The notes: generated by a model from the letters alone, not told the origin. Positions 25,587 through 34,750 are shown, numbered from the stretch's first letter. The stretch: DNA of 64,000 nucleotides from Chloroflexota bacterium (GCA_902810755.1 CADDYT010000006.1:40844-104843), one strand, 5' to 3'. Made by a program: numbers and translations.

Positions 25587-26501
25587 ATGATTGATATCTG
25601 TTTACTTGGCAGTGGGGGCATGATGCCTTTGCCGGGCCGCTGGCTCTCCAGCGCCCTGGTGCGCTATGGCTCGACGCTGACGCTTTTCGATGCGGGTGAG
25701 GGGACGCAGATTCCGTGGAAATCGCTGGGCTGGGGCTTCAAACAACTGGGGACTATCTGCCTGACCCATATGCATGCTGATCACGTGGCAGGGCTGCCCG
25801 GTGTGCTGTTTATGCTGGCAAACGCAGGCAAGACGGAAGCACTGGACATCTACGGCCCGCCCGGCACGCGCTACGTGTATGAAGGGCTGCATCGTATCGT
25901 CCACGAAATGCCCTTCCCCATTCGTATTCACGAACTGAAAGGCGGGGAGCAATTTCCGCTGCCCGGCGGCCTGAAAGGATCGGCGGCGGCGGCTCTTCAC
26001 GGCATACCCTGCCTGGCGTACCGCATTGATCTCGAACGGGGGCGGCTCTTCCTGCCGGAACAGGCGCGGGCGCTGGGACTGCCCGTGCAACTCTGGTCGC
26101 GGCTGCAACATGGGGAGACGGTGACATACAACGGGCGCATCATTACGCCTTCGCAGGTGCTTGGCCAGCCGCGTCGCGGCCTCTCACTCGCCTTCATCAC
26201 CGATACGCGCCCGACGCAGGCCCTCAGCCAGTTCGCCAGAGATGTCGACCTGATGATCTGTGAGAGCATGTATGACAACCCGGAAGACCTGGGGCTGGCG
26301 CAGGCCCATTACCACATGCTCGCCTCGGAAGCCGCCGGGCTGGCAAAGGCCGCCGACGCGCACGAACTGATCCTGACGCACTTCAGCCCGAAGATCACCG
26401 ACCCGGCGGTGGCCGAACGTGCCGCCCGCCGCGTCTTCCCCAACACTCGTGCCGCGAAGGATGGGATGATCGTCTCTCTCAATTATCCCGATCAAGGCTA
26501 A
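25587..26501 (+). CDS. rnz: Ribonuclease Z
   Basis: The 304-residue protein has the metallo-beta-lactamase zinc motif THMHADHVAGLPG near residues 60-72, a following GPPGTRYVYEGL, an ITDTRPT segment with the Asp ligand, and LTHFSPKI with the last His. The length and the GxGEGTQIPWKSLG start match tRNase Z, which cuts the 3' trailer from tRNA precursors in the cytoplasm. The start follows AAAGGAGAAAACG. The last four bases overlap the convergent hydrolase gene. Arylsulfatase-like members of the fold are the only real alternative. Confidence 0.9.
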   Translation: MIDICLLGSGGMMPLPGRWLSSALVRYGSTLTLFDAGEGTQIPWKSLGWGFKQLGTICLTHMHADHVAGLPGVLFMLANAGKTEALDIYGPPGTRYVYEGLHRIVHEMPFPIRIHELKGGEQFPLPGGLKGSAAAALHGIPCLAYRIDLERGRLFLPEQARALGLPVQLWSRLQHGETVTYNGRIITPSQVLGQPRRGLSLAFITDTRPTQALSQFARDVDLMICESMYDNPEDLGLAQAHYHMLASEAAGLAKAADAHELILTHFSPKITDPAVAERAARRVFPNTRAAKDGMIVSLNYPDQG

Positions 26502-27502
26502 CTTGCTTCTTGCAGATTGTCCGAAACGTTACCTGTCTTCCCCTTATCGCCATTGTCCAGTAGTTGCAGGTGCGGCTTTTTGAGGGCTTTGTCGAAGAAA
26601 TCGATAACCTTTCTGGTGTAGGCGAGGCGGTCGACGAAGTAGGAGCCGCAGTGGTCGGCAGTGGGCAGCGTCCATAGTTCCTTAGGTTCACCCGCCGCTT
26701 TATAGAGCAGCAGGGCATCATGCGGGTCTACAATGGTGTCTTTGCCACCCTGGATGAGCAGTAGCGGGCGAGGGGCAAGGCGACCAATCTCACGCAGTGG
26801 CTCAACCTGGCGGAAATGGTAGCCGGCGCGCCACCAGAGCAGGTAATCGGCCATCCAGATGAAGGGCGCGAAGGGAATGTGGGCAACACGGCGGAAGTTA
26901 TAATCGACCGCGCTGGCGTGCGTGGCAAAGGCGCTATCGGCAATCAATGCTTCAACGTCGTCGCAATGGGCCGCACACATGATGGCAACCGAAGCCCCCA
27001 TTGAGAAGGCCATCGCGCCCAGCCGGGCCTGCGGCGCTCGCTGCTTCGCATAAGCAACCGCGCCCAGAAAATCGTTCATCTCGCGGTAGCCCAGCGTCAC
27101 CGACGCACCCACAACTTTGCCATGTCCGTAATATTCAAAGACCAGTACATTGTGACCGGCATGCCAGAGTTTGGCGCACAGCCCCAGCACATCAGTTTTA
27201 GGTGTGCGGTAGCCCGGACAGACCAGAATTGTGGTGGTCGCCTCCTCAGCCGGAATATACCACCCACTCACCATATGATCGCCCTGCTGTGGCGGAAAAG
27301 CGACAGATTCGGCGGGTAGATCCAGCTCATAGGGACTGACGGTATAATCCTCAAATGGCACGTGTTTCTTGGGGCGAATCAGTGTCTCCACTACATAGAG
27401 CGCCACTGTAAACATGACTCCCAGTATGCCAATACTTCCACCGAGGCCGCTATAGAGAATGTGCTTCAATGATGGCTTATGCAATTTTAGCTGTTGAAAC
27501 AT
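26498..27502 (-). CDS. Membrane-anchored alpha/beta hydrolase
   Basis: A hydrophobic helix at about residues 20-40 is followed by a basic RPKKH, so the protein is anchored in the membrane. The remaining 290 residues form an alpha/beta hydrolase: ILVCPGYR as the oxyanion region, nucleophile in AFSMGAS (Ser near 157, with Ala where the first Gly of GxSxG usually stands), Asp in QGGKDTIVD and His in TADHCGSYF. It resembles the YqkD/FrsA-like serine hydrolases of unknown substrate. Its ribosome site is weak. The gene runs convergent with rnz, with four bases shared. Confidence 0.82.
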   Translation of the reverse strand: MFQQLKLHKPSLKHILYSGLGGSIGILGVMFTVALYVVETLIRPKKHVPFEDYTVSPYELDLPAESVAFPPQQGDHMVSGWYIPAEEATTTILVCPGYRTPKTDVLGLCAKLWHAGHNVLVFEYYGHGKVVGASVTLGYREMNDFLGAVAYAKQRAPQARLGAMAFSMGASVAIMCAAHCDDVEALIADSAFATHASAVDYNFRRVAHIPFAPFIWMADYLLWWRAGYHFRQVEPLREIGRLAPRPLLLIQGGKDTIVDPHDALLLYKAAGEPKELWTLPTADHCGSYFVDRLAYTRKVIDFFDKALKKPHLQLLDNGDKGKTGNVSDNLQEAS

Positions 27503-27935
27503 ACGTGGAGCTAGCCTTTCCAGTCCATGCTCGGCATAACAGGACAGACATCCTCTATTATATAAACGCTTCCACGCCTTCTATTTATGCCCACCCCTAC
27601 TTCTATTACGCTCGGTCGAAAAGAAAAGTAATTGCCTGCTTACTACATCCGCCGCATTCATCTTCCTTATACTCCAGCCATATCATTCCTTCCAGCTATA
27701 TATTTTATAATAACTATGTATTGGAATTATGTTTCATTTTGCGCTACACTCTGTTGTAGAGACAAATTGAGACATAGATACACATGCTGACATTCAATGA
27801 ACAGGCAGGCGGGCCAGGGGGAGCAGCCGCGTCCCTACTAACCTGCGAAGCTATGGGAACCCCCGTAGTTCGTAGGGGCTGACTTCCAGAAGCGACAAGG
27901 ATGAGATAGCAGGAATTTTTACAGGAGAAATGGAC
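27503..27935 (+). other. Intergenic region with a structured, possibly regulatory leader
   Basis: Most of this 433-base region is AT-rich and without a gene. Between 27824 and 27881 it turns GC-rich and can fold: CAGCC plus CCCTAC (27824-27838) pairs with GTAGGGGCTG (27872-27881), enclosing the hairpin CTATGGG-AAC-CCCCGTAG (27851-27868). It lies 55 bases before the DUF1634 start, so it may be a leader that controls the DUF1634-TauE operon. I cannot match it to a known riboswitch. Confidence 0.35.
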
Positions 27936-28397
27936 ATGACTGTGGAAAGAACATATGTTGCCGCAGCTGCGGTGCAGGAGGAGCCGGTGAAATTACCGAC
28001 GCGGGAACTGGTGGAGAAGGAAAAACGCATTACCACGCCTCAACAGGATATGATGGCTGCGATTATTGGCTGGATTCTTCAGGGTGGCGTGCTTGCCAGC
28101 GCGGCGGTTATCCTGTTCGGCATCCTGCTGCTGCCCTTCCGAACGGGTGGGCTGACTCCTCAACGATTGCAAACTTTCCCACACTCGCCCGGCGCCGTGT
28201 GGGAAGGGCTGCTCGGTTTGCATCCGCAGGCGTTTATTACGCTGGGTCTGCTGCTTTTGATCGCTACGCCGGTGCTGCGCGTTGCCGTTTCGGTGATAGC
28301 CTTCGCCATTGAACGTGACCGGTTGTATGTTGTTATCACGCTGCTCGTGCTGGCAATTCTGATTGCCAGCTTCATTCTGGGCAAAGGAGGGGCATAA
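27936..28397 (+). CDS. DUF1634 membrane protein
   Basis: The protein has 153 residues from the ATG at 27936, which has ACAGGAGAAATG ahead at a better distance than the in-frame ATG at 27930. It has three hydrophobic helices (about 45-65, 95-118 and 128-148) with a 40-residue hydrophilic N-terminus. DUF1634 genes commonly stand next to TauE/SafE exporters and this is the case here: its stop codon shares a base with the TauE start. It is probably a partner subunit of the exporter. No enzymatic motif is present. Confidence 0.85.
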   Translation: MTVERTYVAAAAVQEEPVKLPTRELVEKEKRITTPQQDMMAAIIGWILQGGVLASAAVILFGILLLPFRTGGLTPQRLQTFPHSPGAVWEGLLGLHPQAFITLGLLLLIATPVLRVAVSVIAFAIERDRLYVVITLLVLAILIASFILGKGGA

Positions 28398-29248
28398 TGC
28401 ATCTCTCTGCGCTCATTATTCTTCTCATCTTCGGCGGCGCCATTCTGGCCGGGGTGCTGGGTTCGCTCGTCGGCCTCGGCGGCGGCGTGCTGATCGTCCC
28501 CATGCTGACCCTGGCCTTTGGCCTGCCGATTCAGTACGCCATCGGCGCGAGTATCATAGCCGTGATCGCCACTTCGAGCGGGGCGGCGGCTGCCTATGTG
28601 CGCGACCGCCTGACGAACATGAGGGCAGGCATGTTTCTGGAAATAGCGACGACAACGGGGGCCATCAGCGGTGCGTTTCTGGCCAGGCTGCTGGCTCCGG
28701 CTATCCTGTTCGTCATCTTCGGCGTCATCCTGCTGATCTCCGTCGCGCCGCTGATCTTCAAGCTGGGAGAGGAACTGCCTGTGGGCGTGCAAAACGATGC
28801 ACTGGCGAATAAGTTGAAACTCGCCAGCACCTACCCGGACCAGCGTTTAGAGCAGGTTGTCTCCTATCAGGTCACGCGCACCCCCCTCGGCTTCGGCATG
28901 ATGTACGTGGCGGGCCTCATATCCGGGCTACTCGGCATCGGCAGCGGCACCTTCAAAGTGCTGGCAATGGACACGATTATGCGCCTGCCCATGAAAGTCT
29001 CCACCACGACCAGCAATTTCATGATCGGCGTGACGGCGGCGGCCAGCGCGGGTATTTACTTTGCGCGCGGCGACGTGCCGCCACTGGTCGCCGCCCCCGT
29101 CGCGCTGGGCGTCCTCGGCGGGGCCATCATTGGCGCGCGCTTGCTACCCCACCTGAGCAACCGCACGCTGCGCCTGATCTTCATTCCCATCCTGGCGGCT
29201 ATCGCCATCGAGATGGTGCTGCGCGGGCTGGGACTCGGCTCGTTCTAA
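28397..29248 (+). CDS. tauE: TauE/SafE-family sulfite/organosulfonate exporter
   Basis: The 283-residue protein has about eight membrane helices in two repeats. Each repeat carries the family motif: GSLVGLGGGVLIVPML in the first helix and LISGLLGIGSGTFKVLAM in the fifth. TauE/SafE proteins export sulfite, sulfoacetate or similar anions. It is translationally coupled to DUF1634. A cst-type persulfide operon starts four kilobases away, and in Staphylococcus a TauE protein belongs to the cst sulfide-response operon, so a sulfite role is reasonable. A strong terminator follows. Confidence 0.87.
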   Translation: MHLSALIILLIFGGAILAGVLGSLVGLGGGVLIVPMLTLAFGLPIQYAIGASIIAVIATSSGAAAAYVRDRLTNMRAGMFLEIATTTGAISGAFLARLLAPAILFVIFGVILLISVAPLIFKLGEELPVGVQNDALANKLKLASTYPDQRLEQVVSYQVTRTPLGFGMMYVAGLISGLLGIGSGTFKVLAMDTIMRLPMKVSTTTSNFMIGVTAAASAGIYFARGDVPPLVAAPVALGVLGGAIIGARLLPHLSNRTLRLIFIPILAAIAIEMVLRGLGLGSF

Positions 29249-29262
29249 ACCTGTGACAGGCC

Positions 29263-29329
29263 ATAAAAACTATCGTGGGGGTGTCTTCCTGGGTGCAGCG
29301 AAAGATGACACCCCCACGATGGTTTTTAT
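29263..29329. terminator. Bidirectional terminator between tauE and the sensor kinase
   Basis: Arms of 23 bases (29263-29285 and 29307-29329) pair with a single mismatch around a 21-base loop. The ends are A-rich on the left and T-rich on the right. The right arm overlaps the stop codon of the convergent kinase gene. Confidence 0.8.
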
Positions 29330-30870
29330 AGTTTGCTGCTGACCTGTTTCACCATCGGCTTTGTATGCTCTACTGTCTCCACCAGAGGCAACGTAAAGAA
29401 GATGGCAGTACCGGCGCCTGGCGCGCTTTCGGCGCGAATCGTGCCGCCGTGCGCGCTGATGATGGCTTTGACGATGGAGAGGCCGAGGCCGGAGCCGCCG
29501 GTTGAGCCGGTGCGCGAGCGGTCGGCGCGGTAGAAACGCTCGAAGATGTAGGGCAGGTCGGCGGGGTCGATGCCGATGCCGGTATCTTTGATCTCGACCT
29601 CAAGCTGTTTGCTCACCGGTCGCGCGCTCACGGTGATGGTGCCGCCTGCCGGGGTATGGCGACGAGCGTTGTCGAGCAGGTTGAGCAACACCTGCGTGAT
29701 ACGGTCGCTATCGGCCAGCACGGCGGGGGCAGCCGGGGGAATCTCATTACGGACGGTGATGGCCGCCTGCTCGCATTCCGGCTCAATCACGGCCAGCGTC
29801 TCATCGACCAGAGAACGCAGGTCGAGGGGGGCAAGCTCAAGGTGGGCGCGGCCCGATTCGAGTGAGGTCATCTGCTGGATATCGCCCACGAGGCGGCGCA
29901 GGCGCTGCACTTCGCGGCCAATCAGCTGCGCGGTCTCCTGGCGGGCTCCTGCGTCCGTGATTACGTCATCGGCCAGCGCCTCGCTGAAGCCCTGAATGGC
30001 GGTGAGGGGGGTCGCGAGGTCATGGGCGATGTTGGCGATGAGGTCGCGGCGCAATTCTTCCTGGTGGCGCAGTTCGTTCACGTCGGACTCGATACGTTCG
30101 GCCATGGCATTGAAGGAGAGGGCGAGGCGTCCAAGTTCGTCTTCGCCCTGTGGCGGGTCGACGCGCTGCGCATAATTGCCCTGGCCCATCTGCTCCGCCG
30201 CCTCTGTCAAACGCTCCAGCGGGCGTGTCAGGCGGCGCGCCAGAATCAGGCTGAAGGCAATCACCCCCAGCGTGATGAGAATGCCGACGATAAAAATGGC
30301 CTTATTGACATTGGCGAGAAAATCGTAGGGGGAAAAGCCCCGGTAACGCTGCGGCATGGCGTAGAAGACTGCGCCCACAATCTGACCCGATGATTGCCCG
30401 TTGTAGCGCACCGGAAGGCAGGCATAATAGCCTGAGAAGATGTCATCACTCGTGACACCGGCAGTATCTGACGCCTGCAACTGACCATAGACCGATTGGC
30501 CTTGCAACGCCTGCTGCAAAGCGGACTTGATAACTGCGACTTCATCATCGCTCACCGGTAAAAATCTGCTGGAAGTGAAAAAATTGCCCTGACTATCCTC
30601 AAGCACCAGCATAGCAGGCTCGGACAGGGGCAATGGGACACCGTTCCAGCTTCCATTATTGCTGCGATAAGCAATGCCTAACTGCTGCGCCAGATAGGTC
30701 GCGTTGGTGCTGACCAGTTGTTGCTGCGAGTTCACAAAGTAGTTCTGGATCGCCAGCGAGACGACGACGGCCAGCAGGATGATCGCGCCCAGCGCCACGC
30801 CCAGAAAGCTGAGCAGCAGTTGGATACGCAGGCTCAAGGTCGGCCTGGTCGAAAGTATCGTCGTCTTCAT
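29326..30870 (-). CDS. Sensor histidine kinase (HAMP, HisKA, HATPase)
   Basis: The 514-residue protein has a first membrane helix at about 17-42, an extracellular sensor of about 150 residues, a second helix near 192-212, a HAMP linker (RRLTRPLERLTEAAEQM), a HisKA box with the phospho-acceptor His in IANIAHDLATP (near 285), and the ATPase with NLLDNARRHTP, DTGIGIDP and GSGLGLSIVKAI. It autophosphorylates in response to an envelope signal and passes phosphate to the regulator encoded just upstream, whose stop lies two bases before this start. The facing htrA gene suggests an envelope-stress sensor of the CssS or MprB kind. Confidence 0.92.
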   Translation of the reverse strand: MKTTILSTRPTLSLRIQLLLSFLGVALGAIILLAVVVSLAIQNYFVNSQQQLVSTNATYLAQQLGIAYRSNNGSWNGVPLPLSEPAMLVLEDSQGNFFTSSRFLPVSDDEVAVIKSALQQALQGQSVYGQLQASDTAGVTSDDIFSGYYACLPVRYNGQSSGQIVGAVFYAMPQRYRGFSPYDFLANVNKAIFIVGILITLGVIAFSLILARRLTRPLERLTEAAEQMGQGNYAQRVDPPQGEDELGRLALSFNAMAERIESDVNELRHQEELRRDLIANIAHDLATPLTAIQGFSEALADDVITDAGARQETAQLIGREVQRLRRLVGDIQQMTSLESGRAHLELAPLDLRSLVDETLAVIEPECEQAAITVRNEIPPAAPAVLADSDRITQVLLNLLDNARRHTPAGGTITVSARPVSKQLEVEIKDTGIGIDPADLPYIFERFYRADRSRTGSTGGSGLGLSIVKAIISAHGGTIRAESAPGAGTAIFFTLPLVETVEHTKPMVKQVSSKL

Positions 30871-30872
30871 GG

Positions 30873-31619
30873 CTATTCCTCAGGCGTCGGCACAAACTTG
30901 TAACCCACGCCCCAGACCGTCTTGATGTGATGCGGCGCGCCCTCGACCGCTTCCAGCTTCTTGCGCAGCGTGCCAATATGCACATCGACCGTGCGACCAT
31001 CGCCCAGATAGGTATAGCCCCAGACGTTGTTGAGCAAGGCTTCGCGGGTAAAGACGCGCTCCGGCGAGGAGGCCAGGGTGACCAGCAAATCAAATTCTTT
31101 GGCCGTCAGAGACACGCTTTTGCCGTTGACTTCGACGCGGCGCGCCGGAATATTCACGAGCAGTCCGTCGAAGCGCAGTATCTCTCCGCCTTCGCCGCTC
31201 TTGCCCGCCGCGTTCTCGCCCGGAGCCGCTTCGTCCTCTTTAACCGCCGGAGGCGTGGCAGAGGCCGTGCGGCGCAGGATGGCCTTGACACGGCTCACCA
31301 CCTCACGCGGGCTGAACGGCTTGACCAGGTAATCGTCCGCGCCGAGATCCAGACCCGCGATACGGTCTTCCTCGCTCTGGCGCGCCGTCAGCATGAGAAT
31401 GGGCGTGCTGGCCCAGGCGCGAATGCGGCGGCAAACTTCCATACCATCCAGCGCGGGCAGCATCAAATCAAGGATTACCAGGTCTGGATGCTCGCGGGCA
31501 TGCATCTCCAGCCCGGCCACGCCATCGCTGGCAATCACCACGCTATATCCGGCCTGCTCAAGGTACAGGCGGATCAACTGCGCAATATTTGTTTCGTCTT
31601 CAATCACCAGTATTTTCAT
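30873..31619 (-). CDS. OmpR/PhoB-family response regulator
   Basis: From ATG 31619 the protein has 248 residues; the upstream TTG at 31646 is less likely. The receiver domain holds EDETN at the start, phospho-acceptor Asp51 in VILDLMLP and Lys in YLVKPFSP. A Glu/Ala/Gly-rich linker of about 35 residues, longer than usual, leads to a winged-helix domain with SLTAKEFDLLVTLA and RTVDVHIGTLRKKLE. It should bind direct repeats at target promoters. It starts a two-gene operon with the kinase and is divergent from htrA, a likely target. Confidence 0.92.
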   Translation of the reverse strand: MKILVIEDETNIAQLIRLYLEQAGYSVVIASDGVAGLEMHAREHPDLVILDLMLPALDGMEVCRRIRAWASTPILMLTARQSEEDRIAGLDLGADDYLVKPFSPREVVSRVKAILRRTASATPPAVKEDEAAPGENAAGKSGEGGEILRFDGLLVNIPARRVEVNGKSVSLTAKEFDLLVTLASSPERVFTREALLNNVWGYTYLGDGRTVDVHIGTLRKKLEAVEGAPHHIKTVWGVGYKFVPTPEE

Positions 31620-31775
31620 CGCTTTTTCACATTGAAGAATACGCAAAAGGCTCTGTATATCCCTTCATCCATACATATTACAGCATACAAACAAAAGGTC
31701 AAGAATGCGCAAGCAATGTGTAAAAAATGTATGAAGTCCTGTCACGAAACGACCCTGGGAAACTTGCCCACTGCC

Positions 31776-31791
31776 TTACAAACTCTTTACA
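31776..31791. promoter_or_regulatory. Candidate response-regulator binding repeats in the divergent promoter
   Basis: TTACA occurs at 31776-31780 and 31787-31791, eleven bases apart, as half-sites of OmpR-type regulators usually are. They lie between the regulator gene and htrA, about 35 bases upstream of a TACAAT hexamer at 31823-31828 that could be the htrA -10 element. No good -35 element was found for it. Confidence 0.3.
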
Positions 31792-31915
31792 CTTTCTTGC
31801 CGCTTTTCTGATGATGCTGCGATACAATCCAGGCAGATCAAACGAAGAAACATTATCGTGTATCAAGTAGATATTACGCGAGGACACTGTGAGAGCTTAA
31901 TGGAGGTCAGGAATT

Positions 31916-33256
31916 ATGTCAAATCCCTATATTAATGACGATCAGTCAATGCTCTACCAGACACATCAGGCGAATGCGGAGCAGCCAGAACAGCGAGAGC
32001 CTGAAGATGACTTCACCGCGCCCTATACGCCGTATCAGCATGGGGCCGGGCAGCAGCAACAGAACACGTTTTCAGCATATACGCCACCGGCCATCCCGGC
32101 CACACCGGCGCCCGCGCGTCGGCGGCGCAGCGGCATGCGCACGTTCTCGATTTTCCTGCTGGCGCTGGTGCTGGCAGTCGTTTTTGGCACGGGCCTGTTT
32201 GCCGGATGGGAGTTCGGGCATAGCAGCGCGACGGTGACGCCACCGGCAGCGACCTCAACCTTGCAGCCAGGGAACGCGCCCACGTCGCCCGTTCCCACGC
32301 TCACCGGCACTAACGCTGACGCGGTACGCGAGGCGGTCATCGCGAAAGTGCGCCCGACGGTCGTGCAGGTCAACGTGACGCTGGCAAACGGGGCGGCCAT
32401 TGGCTCCGGCGTCATCATCGACAAACGGGGCTATATCGTGACCAACAACCACGTGGTGAGCGGCGCGCAAAGCATCACCGTCGTTCTCTATGACGGCACG
32501 AGGCTGCCCGCGCAGTTGACGGGGACTGATCCGACGGACGATCTGGCCGTCATCAAGATCAACCCGCCGCGTTCTAACCTGGCCGTTGCCACGCTGGGCG
32601 ATTCGTCGAAGCTGGTCGTCGGGCAGGAGGTGCTGGCGATTGGCAACCCGCTGGGCAACACGCAGACGGTGACCAACGGCATCATCAGCGCGCTGGGCCG
32701 CACGGTGACCGAGGGGCAGGGAGGGGCGATCATCCCCAACGCCATCCAGACCGACGCGCCCATCAATCCGGGCAATAGCGGCGGCGCGCTGGTCGATATG
32801 CAGGGCAACGTGATCGGCATTCCCACGCTGGCAGCCATCGACCCTGAGTTCAACACGCCGGCCAACGGCGTCGGCTTCGCCATCCCGTCGAACCGCGTCA
32901 GCTTCATCGCCGGCCAGATCATCGCCACCGGCAAAGTTGAACACACCGGGCGGGCCGAACTCGGCGTGCAGGTGGCCGATGTTGACCCGACGCTGGCTGC
33001 GCAGGATAACCTTGCCGTCGATCACGGCGCGCTCATCGTGAACCTGGTATCCGGCGGCCCTGCCGCGCAGGCGGGCTTGCAGGCAGGCGATGTCATCGTC
33101 CAGATTGGCAGCAAAGCCGTCAACGATACCGCCTCCCTGGGTGATGCCCTCTCCAGCTACAATCCGGGGCAGACCGTCCCCGTCACCGTCTACCGGGGCA
33201 ACCAGCAGCTCACCGTCAACGTCAAACTCGGCGAACTGCCCTCACAGGGGGGTTAA
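31916..33256 (+). CDS. htrA: HtrA/DegP-like membrane-anchored serine protease with PDZ domain
   Basis: The 446-residue protein has a disordered cytoplasmic start rich in Gln and Pro (1-70), a single membrane helix at about 76-98, a linker, a trypsin-like domain with His179 in VTNNHVV, Asp209 in TDDLAVIKI and Ser288 in PGNSGGAL, and one PDZ domain (about 335-435). This is the layout of Gram-positive HtrA, which cuts misfolded exported proteins outside the membrane. The start has the site TGGAGGTCAGG. The neighbouring two-component operon probably controls it. The gene ends at a long hairpin. Confidence 0.93.
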   Translation: MSNPYINDDQSMLYQTHQANAEQPEQREPEDDFTAPYTPYQHGAGQQQQNTFSAYTPPAIPATPAPARRRRSGMRTFSIFLLALVLAVVFGTGLFAGWEFGHSSATVTPPAATSTLQPGNAPTSPVPTLTGTNADAVREAVIAKVRPTVVQVNVTLANGAAIGSGVIIDKRGYIVTNNHVVSGAQSITVVLYDGTRLPAQLTGTDPTDDLAVIKINPPRSNLAVATLGDSSKLVVGQEVLAIGNPLGNTQTVTNGIISALGRTVTEGQGGAIIPNAIQTDAPINPGNSGGALVDMQGNVIGIPTLAAIDPEFNTPANGVGFAIPSNRVSFIAGQIIATGKVEHTGRAELGVQVADVDPTLAAQDNLAVDHGALIVNLVSGGPAAQAGLQAGDVIVQIGSKAVNDTASLGDALSSYNPGQTVPVTVYRGNQQLTVNVKLGELPSQGG

Positions 33257-33278
33257 AAGCCTGATTACGAACTGTTAC

Positions 33279-33357
33279 GTAATCCCGCAGGCGCCGATTG
33301 AGCGCGCACAGGCCAATGAACTGGCGGCGCGCGCTCAATCGGCGCCTATGGGATTAC
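33279..33357. terminator. Long hairpin terminator between htrA and the cstB-like gene
   Basis: Two 29-base arms (33279-33307 and 33329-33357) pair with only two mismatches around a 21-base loop; the left arm starts GTAATCCCGCAGGCGCC. The right arm overlaps the last codons of the convergent gene. Such a stem is much longer than an ordinary terminator and may have come from a mobile palindrome. Confidence 0.7.
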
Positions 33358-34734
33358 CTCAAAGCCTGCTTTCTCCCATGCATCCATGCCACCCACAACG
33401 TTTAATAGTTCTGTGAAGCCGTGCCGTTGCAATAACGAACAGGCGATAGTGCTGCGCTGGCCGCTGGCGCACAGGACGGCCATCTTCTGCGCAGGGTCAA
33501 GTTCCCGCACGCGCTCTTCAATGAAGTAATAGGGGATATGCTTTGCCAGGGCGATATGGCCCTCGTCCCATTCGCTCTGATCGCGCACGTCCAGTATGGT
33601 AAGATGGCCGTTGGCGACAGAGTGCAAGAGGGTATGAAGTTGCTCAACCGATAGCTGGGTCAGTGACTGTACGGGGAAACCGGCCTCTTGCCATGCCTCC
33701 ATGCCGCCCGCCAGATAGCCCGTCACCTGGTCATAGCCGACGACCGCCAGTTGTGTCTTTGCCTCGCGCACATCCTGCTCGTTCTCCGCCACCAGCAGCA
33801 GGCGGCTATCGGGGGCGGCGACGAAGCCGACACGGGTAGGGAACGAGGAGCCATGCAGGTAGACATGCAGGGCGCCGGGGATATGCCCCTCGCCAAATCG
33901 ACGAGGCGAGCGCACATCGATCACGACCGCGCCGTCATCCATTGCGCGTTTGAAACTGGCGGCATCGAGCGGTAATGGTTCAAGCGGCGAGGCCTGATGT
34001 TCGTAATCCTCGCGGTTGCGCTCGACGATATTGTACATATTGGGCGGGCGCTGCGGCAGGTTCTCGTTCATGTCGGCAATGAAGGCATCACGAGGGCGCG
34101 GGGCTATAGCAGGGTTATGCTTGCGCTCAAAGCCAATGGTCGAGCTAGTTTTAGGATTCATGCCGCGCCCACAGAGCGAACCGGCCACGTGGGCCGGGTA
34201 GACCTCCACGCCGTCATCAAGCTTGAGCAGACGATCAAAGATGCTGTCGTAGAGCGCGTCGGCCCCCTCTTCGCCAGCGACGGCAAGGTCGGGGCGGGCT
34301 ACATCGCCGATGAAGAGCGAATCGCCGGTCAGCACCAGCCAGGGGTCGTCGCTCTGGCTCGTATCGGCGACCGAGAGGGCGATATGCTCCGGGCGATGGC
34401 CGGGCGTATGGATGACGCGCAGGCGCACGACGCCAAATCGCAATTCGTCGCCGTCACGCAGCGTTTTATGCGGATATTCGGCGTTTGCCAGTTCGTGAAC
34501 ATAGATGGTCGCGCCCGTGCGGCGGGCAAGCTCGCCATGCCCGGAGATATGGTCGGCGTGATTGTGCGTCTCGATCACCGCCGTCACCCGCAGGCCCTTC
34601 TTCGCCGTCACCTCCAGAATATCGTCCACCATATCTACACGCGGATCAACGACCGCGCACACACCGGCGGTGGTACAGCCAACGATGTAGCTGGCACAAC
34701 CCAGGTCTTCTTTGACCAGTTGCTTGAAGTACAT
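33346..34734 (-). CDS. cstB: CstB-type persulfide dioxygenase-sulfurtransferase
   Basis: From ATG 34734, after GTCAGGAGGGG, the protein has 462 residues. It has a metallo-beta-lactamase domain with ETHNHADHISGHG (near 55-67) and HTPGHRPEHI, as in ETHE1 persulfide dioxygenases. Two rhodanese domains follow. The first (about 250-345) has VIDVRSPRRFGEGHIPGA but lacks a Cys in its active loop (LLLVAENEQD); the second (about 360-460) has it in VLCASGQRS. This order of dioxygenase, pseudo-rhodanese and rhodanese is that of staphylococcal CstB, which oxidises low-molecular-weight persulfides to sulfite or thiosulfate. It is the last gene of an operon with the molybdopterin oxidoreductase, so its product may feed that enzyme. 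Confidence 0.88.
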   Translation of the reverse strand: MYFKQLVKEDLGCASYIVGCTTAGVCAVVDPRVDMVDDILEVTAKKGLRVTAVIETHNHADHISGHGELARRTGATIYVHELANAEYPHKTLRDGDELRFGVVRLRVIHTPGHRPEHIALSVADTSQSDDPWLVLTGDSLFIGDVARPDLAVAGEEGADALYDSIFDRLLKLDDGVEVYPAHVAGSLCGRGMNPKTSSTIGFERKHNPAIAPRPRDAFIADMNENLPQRPPNMYNIVERNREDYEHQASPLEPLPLDAASFKRAMDDGAVVIDVRSPRRFGEGHIPGALHVYLHGSSFPTRVGFVAAPDSRLLLVAENEQDVREAKTQLAVVGYDQVTGYLAGGMEAWQEAGFPVQSLTQLSVEQLHTLLHSVANGHLTILDVRDQSEWDEGHIALAKHIPYYFIEERVRELDPAQKMAVLCASGQRSTIACSLLQRHGFTELLNVVGGMDAWEKAGFEVIP

Positions 34735-34750
34735 ATACCCCTCCTGACAT

